From: Mauremys mutica
Taxonomy: Eukaryota; Chordata; Testudines; Geoemydidae
Direction: 5' to 3'
Length of the DNA: 64,000 nucleotides
Assembly (NCBI RefSeq): GCF_020497125.1
Contig: NC_059079.1
Coordinates: 14,155,553-14,219,552, forward strand
This document shows, one piece after another, positions 58,931 through 64,000 of this stretch. The notes beneath the pieces are model-generated. The model saw only the letters and a program-made list of their open reading frames with translations. It was not told the origin of the DNA and searched no databases. Position numbers and translations under genes: made by a program. Position 1 is the first letter of the stretch. Each line of letters begins with the position of its first letter.

Positions 58931-59734
58931 TTCTGCCTTTGGTTGGGGCTGCCATGGAAAACAAACACACTCAGCTTTCATTTAAGGTACAGAAAGCAGT
59001 ATTTTTGCAGCATTTTAAAAAGATACTTTTCCCATTCAACCCTCAGAAGCTGAAAATGACCATCTTTCTCCTAACAGATTGTGTTTTTTTACCTCCATTG
59101 TCTGCGTACACTGACATACATTTCCTTTTATCTTAGAGGGGGAAAGATGTTTGCATTTAAACACTTATTCTTGCTGAAAACAGAGAGAGAACGATGGAAC
59201 TTTAAGATGACAAAGGAAAGGTTCACATGAAAACAAGCAGATCACCTTTGTGGAGTAAAGCACTACTCTTCACCTTCAACCTTTAAAGCAACTATTATCA
59301 TCAACAAGGCCAAAGTAAAAAGACACATGCAGAAGAATGAACAGCTATGCCTCACTTATTCCAGAAGCAAATCAAAGTGAATATTCCAGTGAGTGTGTGT
59401 ATATTTGCTCTCCTGTACTTGTTAACAAAACCAGAAGACCTAGATATTTGATTAGTTCCCCTTTTTGTGTTAAAAACAATAGTCTGTGTCATTTCTAGTT
59501 TGGCAGAAAGAGACTTGTTAGATCTAAGTCCTTTTATCTGAACACAGCCTAAAAAAAATTGCACAGATATGTCTGGGTGTAACCTATTAAAATAGGCTGA
59601 ATGCTGAAACTCATTATTAGATTGGATATGCTAAAAAAAATCTATGGGGATTAGTGAACCAAAAATAGCTACTGTTTTTCCAACCCATCAATTAACAGAC
59701 TTCCCTTGTTAATAACGTTACCATTTAATGCCTG
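58931..59734. other. No gene seen
   Basis: AT-rich with short frames; nothing recognised. Confidence 0.5.
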
Positions 59735-59965
59735 GGCCCGGACTTTCTACAAAATTGCCGTGTAGATATTCAGGCTCGGGCTGGAGCTCTAAATCTGAGA
59801 CCCTTCCTATCATGGGGCCTCAGAGCTGGGCTGCAGCCCTACTCCGAACAGCTACACTGCAGCTTTATAGCCCTGAAGCCTGAGCCCCACGAGCCCAAGC
59901 CAGCTGACCCAGACCATATGCAGCTGTGGGTCTTTATCACAGTGTGGACATATCCTTTGAGACCA
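59735..59965. repeat. Probable miniature DNA element
   Basis: The interior agcccgaagc-like units (ctgcagccctactccgaaca, gccctgaagcctgagcccc) resemble the element at 5093-5343. End pair tgccgtgtagatattcagg and cacagtgtggacatatcctt. Borders uncertain. Confidence 0.5.
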
Positions 59966-61379
59966 AGCTTAGGTATTGGTTAAACACAAGCCAAGTGTAT
60001 CTGCACATTTCTACTATGCCCCTCCTATAACTATATCCAGGCAGTGAAAATGAGATGTAGAGACTTTTCTTAGGTATTTTGCTCATGCCCAGTGATCTAC
60101 TGCACATCACAAGTTAAATAGGAAAATATACCTGACAGTAGAATTTTGCCCTCATTAAAGTGAGGAAAAAGTTAATGCATGGAGTACTTGTCTGCTGCCT
60201 TCGTTGTAGGTTAGAAATGAAGCACAATTAGTACGCTTCCCATTAATTATACATTATCCACTTTGAATGGTCTGTATGCATAAGGCTTGTCCACTGGACT
60301 CTTCACAATATGTTTGCTACTGTAATACAAGGGAACTCTACGTTTTATTAATTAAACAAGAAAAATGTGTCTCCCTTTTTAAAATTCACCTAACGCAGCC
60401 CCAGTACATTAAAATGTATCCAAAGCAATTCAAAGCGTTCTAAGCAATTTACATTCTAGTGGAGGATTTTAATGAAAATGTGTCAAATTATGTTATTGTA
60501 CATCATTTAAAGGAAGACTGGCAACTTAAAAACCCACATTTTCATTACGGCTTTTTGCTACTTTGTTAAGAGTAACTCCCGAGTTGACGGAAAGCGAGAG
60601 TGCAATGTTTTCTCTAATACTGTAGTTTACGGGCTTTTAACAAAAATGTGTCCATATAGTTTCACCCTCTCCCAGAAACAGTCTGTCAGTTAGTTTGCCC
60701 TGTTTGTGTGGGTCTTTCATACATTGAGAACCTTATTCAGAAAGCACTCCAATTGGGGTGAGTAGACTCAGATTAAGGACTATAGGATTGGTCCCTAAGT
60801 GTGGGAAGTCATGGCACTATGTATATAAATTGGCTGTACCCTACTGTAATATTTTCCTTTCACCCTTGCAGTGCTCCTTTATTAATTAGTGGCATGAAAG
60901 CACCTACATGTAATATACATGACAACATACTTTGCATAATGGTGAGATGAAAGAGTAGCTCCTTCTGAATTCAAGGAACGGGCTTTGAAGTGTAAATAGA
61001 TAAAGATAATCAAATTCAAATGAGATTAAAATTAACAGACTATCAACCAAGTGACACTATTAATAAATGTCCACAACAGGCAGGGACAGAAAGGACTCTG
61101 AAAAGACCAAATGTAATTTAATTAAACAGATGGGAACACAGGAAAGTAACCATAATGGGTAACTACATGAAAAGCTGAATGAGAATTTAGCCAATAATTG
61201 AGTCTATATTATTCACTGTATAAAATGATCCATATCAGATTTCTTCTGCGTTTACACAGTAAAATACATCCTGGGTAAATGTATTGGATTTTAAGTAGTC
61301 TCTTGTGGTAAAATGTTTTGGACATTAGGCAATGTATATTTTCCTCCTTAGTAGTAATAAATGAGGTTTTATTGTATAT
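59966..61379. other. No gene seen
   Basis: AT-rich, no frame above 60 codons. No recognised repeat. Confidence 0.5.
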
Positions 61380-61592
61380 ATTTATATGGTCCCCATTACA
61401 GTAGTATCTGTGTGGTCGTCAGAATATCCCTGCGAGTTCATGCCATGCTATTATCTCCATTTTACAGATGGGGAACTGAGGCACAGACAGATTAAGTGAC
61501 TCGCTCAAGGTCATACAAGAAGTCTGTGGCAGAGCAAGGAATTGATCTGACTAGCCCAGTCCCATGCTGTCACCCTAACAACTGGAGCGGCA
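61380..61592 (-). repeat. MIR/CORE-type SINE
   Basis: Reverse-strand MIR phrases: ctattatctccattttacag, atggggaactgaggcacaga, taagtgactcgctcaaggtc, tggcagagcaaggaattgat. Nearly full length. Confidence 0.85.
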
Positions 61593-61631
61593 TTCCTCAC
61601 ATATTAAATTAAATAGAAAGGTCACTCAGAC

Positions 61632-61768
61632 ATAGGTGCTGTAACTAGGGATGTTGCGGGTGCTGCTGCATCCCCTGGCTTGAAGTGGTTTCCATTATAC
61701 ACAGGATTTACAGTTTGGTTCAATGGCTCTCAGCACCCCCACTATACAAATTGTTCCAGCACCCCTGC
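61632..61768. mobile_element. Short non-autonomous DNA element (hAT-like)
   Basis: The ends ataggtgctgtaactaggg and gttccagcacccctg form an imperfect inverted repeat. The interior gaagtggtttccattataca and ttggttcaatggctctcagc is a sequence I recognise as a widespread amniote element. No matching 8-bp flank was found. 137 bp. Confidence 0.55.
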
Positions 61769-62355
61769 TCTTAGATAATTCATATAGTGCCGAGAAAGCA
61801 CCTTCTAACAAGCAGATTCAGGCTTGCATGAGTGTCTGTTGAGATCAAACATGAAGAGTGAGAGAGATCTGAAGAGGGCAGAGCTGCTCAAATCATATTT
61901 CTTATAACACAAATAATTTCCCCTTAAAACCAGCAGTCTCTTTATTCTAACCATGGTTTGCAGTGATTCCTGCTGATGAAGACTAGATCTACTGAATACT
62001 TACGTGGCTGTCTTAAAAGGGTGTCTAATTCTTGCCTGTAGACATTCAAAACTGTACATAAATTGGCTATTTGTGCAACAGCATGCTGATCTGAGCATCC
62101 AAATATAGGATTTGCTATCTTATTAAGGCAGCAGAGTTTGAAAATTGGGCTCCTCACATTAATTCTTGATCTGGTTGTGGCTAGTTTTTGTAGTTAATCA
62201 AGAGATAGAAGTGTGGTGTTCTCCACAATAACACAAGGAGAGCTAGTGCTACACAAAATAGTGCCTTTCTTCTCAATTTGACACCCATGTAATAGCAGAG
62301 AACACAAACCTGCTCCTGGCTGCACCTGGCAGCCTTCTGTTCAGAACAGCATTCT
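61769..62355. other. No gene seen
   Basis: AT-rich, short frames only. Confidence 0.5.
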
Positions 62356-62749
62356 GGGATATGCCTACACTACACACTAAGTCCAGGTCCACAAGACCCA
62401 TGCTCGTGGACACGGTGTTTCCAAGCCCACACTCGAGTGTCCACACTGCATCGTAAACCTGGGTTTGCAATTGCTGCACCTGAGTCTCACAGCCGTGTTA
62501 ATGCTTCCACAATGCACTACCCTTTGACTTGGGTCTACAGCTTGATTTGTGTCCACATTGCAAAATGACAGGGCTTGGATCCAAGTCACAGCAGAAATTG
62601 GGTTCTGACATACACCCTTAGCAGGGAACTAGGACATGGGTCTTGAATACTTGCTGATGCAAGTCAGACTGATCTGTGTGTGGACAGAAAGGGCACTTTG
62701 GCTCAAAACTGATTCAGAGTCTGGCCTTAGTGTGCAGTGTAGACCTACC
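62356..62749. mobile_element. Miniature DNA transposon with CTACACTRCACACTAAG ends
   Basis: Left GATATGCCTACACTACACAC and right, on the other strand, GGTAGGTCTACACTGCACAC, an inverted repeat of about 24 bp. The interior contains repeated tgggtttgcaattgctg-like and ccacactgcatcgt-like units. 394 bp, non-coding. Confidence 0.75.
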
Positions 62750-62849
62750 ACACAGGAGTTCAGGTCTCCTCTAGCCACACCCATCACCCTTATATAAAAA
62801 TGGCAGCTGCCCCACACTACAGACCAAGGACGAGTTGACACAACAGAAC

Positions 62850-63110
62850 ATTGCTGGGCGTAGCTATGCCAGTAAACCCTCATAGTGTAGACCCAGCTTA
62901 TACTGGCAAAAAAGGGCTTTTACTAATATAGCACATGCCAGTTCCCTGGGGAAAATAAGTTAGATCAGCAAAAGCACTTTTAAGCTGGTATACAGTTTGT
63001 CTACACTAGGATTTTTGCTGGTGTAAAAATGTTGCCAAAAAACCTCAGACCCCAAACTCACATTACTATGCCAGCAAAAGTTTCTAGTATAGACCTGTTC
63101 AGAAAATGAG
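62850..63110. repeat. GTCTACACTA-type miniature element, borders uncertain
   Basis: Contains tagtgtagacccagcttata, an inner gtttgtctacactaggattt and an end tagtatagacctgttcag. The ends look related to the other GTCTACAC elements. No clean terminal pair found. Confidence 0.45.
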
Positions 63111-64000
63111 AGGTTGTTTTTCCTACTCTGTCACCCAAATATTTCTGAAAGCAACCTGTGCAGAAAGGTTGGTCTTAAAATACCTGTCACCTGAGCATTA
63201 CATCATGTGGCAGCTGGCTCTCCTTTGTAATCTTTGTTTTCTATATTACTCTACCAATCAATTGGTTTGATTCGGGCCATGTTTGTGTCTACACACTTGA
63301 ATCATCATCTTCAGGTGCTAGGTGGGTTCACCTTGCCAAAAAAGGGGTAGAACTGCAGTGGCAATACAAGAGACAACCTCATATTTCAATGGCAGGAAAA
63401 AAAACCTTAATTAAAAGGAGACTAAACATGAATCAATCTTAATGTTTTATGTGCAAACCCCACAATCACAAAGGAAAATGTATATTTCTTTGGGCACCTC
63501 CTTCTCCACATAGATAACAGTAATGGGGCTGCCTGAGAGGAGGTGGGAAACAGTAGTGTCTGTTTCCTGTTTCCTCCCAGTTCATTAGACACCATCCCTG
63601 GCTCAGGAGGAGAATCAGAACAGCAGCTTAAGAAACAGTCCATGAAAAGGAGGAGCAACACAAGGATAGACCATTCTGCCATTATGTGCAAAGGAGGATT
63701 CTATTTATTTGCATGCATCAGGTTCCAGGGACCACTGTAGTGCAGGCCTCGCCCCTTCCCACATTGCTTCTTCCTCACCTTAGGGATGCCATGACATGAC
63801 TAATGATCCCTCACTAGAAAAATCATTCCTGACTCTATTCTGCTTGGGCTGCTTGCTTGGCCCTGAGACAGAATCTATTCATGATTCACGCAGATATGTG
63901 GCTGTAGTGCCAAATATTCTTTTTACTGCTGTTAGGGTACGCAGAATAGGTTTCGCTAAGAAAATAATTTCCACATTCAACTCACAGACAATGAAGCCAG
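63111..64000. other. No gene seen
   Basis: Ordinary non-coding sequence. Short frames only, no recognised repeat ends. Confidence 0.5.

Overview
The window reads as vertebrate nuclear DNA from a non-avian sauropsid, most likely a turtle. It has no prokaryotic gene organisation, is AT-rich, and is packed with interspersed repeats: CR1 LINEs with the typical 3' ends, MIR/CORE-type SINEs, a 5S rRNA-derived SINE, Penelope-like tails, hAT, Tc1/mariner-like and PIF/Harbinger DNA transposons. The family mix and the individual repeat sequences are what I associate with Testudines; that assignment is from recognition, not from a search. I found no host protein-coding exon that I can name.

Layout. 1-10.8 kb: four CR1 segments, including one antisense CR1 lying inside a sense CR1, plus small terminal-inverted-repeat elements. 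12-13 kb: second copy of an unclassified repeat also present at 0.43-0.97 kb. 15.27-16.64 kb: a CpG-rich island, the best candidate for a host promoter, with a possible minus-strand first exon. 18.2-23.4 kb: a cluster of short DNA transposons and a Penelope-like tail split by a Harbinger-type element. 28.8-29.3 kb: a 5S-derived SINE.

32.1-37.2 kb is the centre of interest: a fold-back hAT-like element with a perfect 8-bp target duplication, whose loop contains a complete PIF/Harbinger transposon with perfect 33-bp inverted repeats and a 3-bp target duplication. The Harbinger has a two-exon Myb/SANT-like gene on the plus strand and an intact DDE nuclease gene on the minus strand. They converge on two poly(A) signals about 30 bp apart. 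Nested antisense inside the intron of the Myb-like gene is a third, 100-codon open frame with its own splice donor, splice acceptor and start codon, which I do not recognise.

40.2-40.8 kb: probable solo LTR. 42.8-43.9 kb: an L1/Tx1-like LINE fragment broken by two DNA elements. 46.6-47.2 and 54.4-56.1 kb: more CR1. 56.1-56.7 kb: a broken Ty3/gypsy-type gag directly abutting the CR1 3' end. 48.9-49.8 kb and 59.7-63.1 kb: further terminal-inverted-repeat elements.

The only genes likely to have worked together here are those of the Harbinger: the nuclease cuts and joins DNA, and in this superfamily the Myb-like partner binds it and the transposon ends. Everything else is decayed or non-autonomous.
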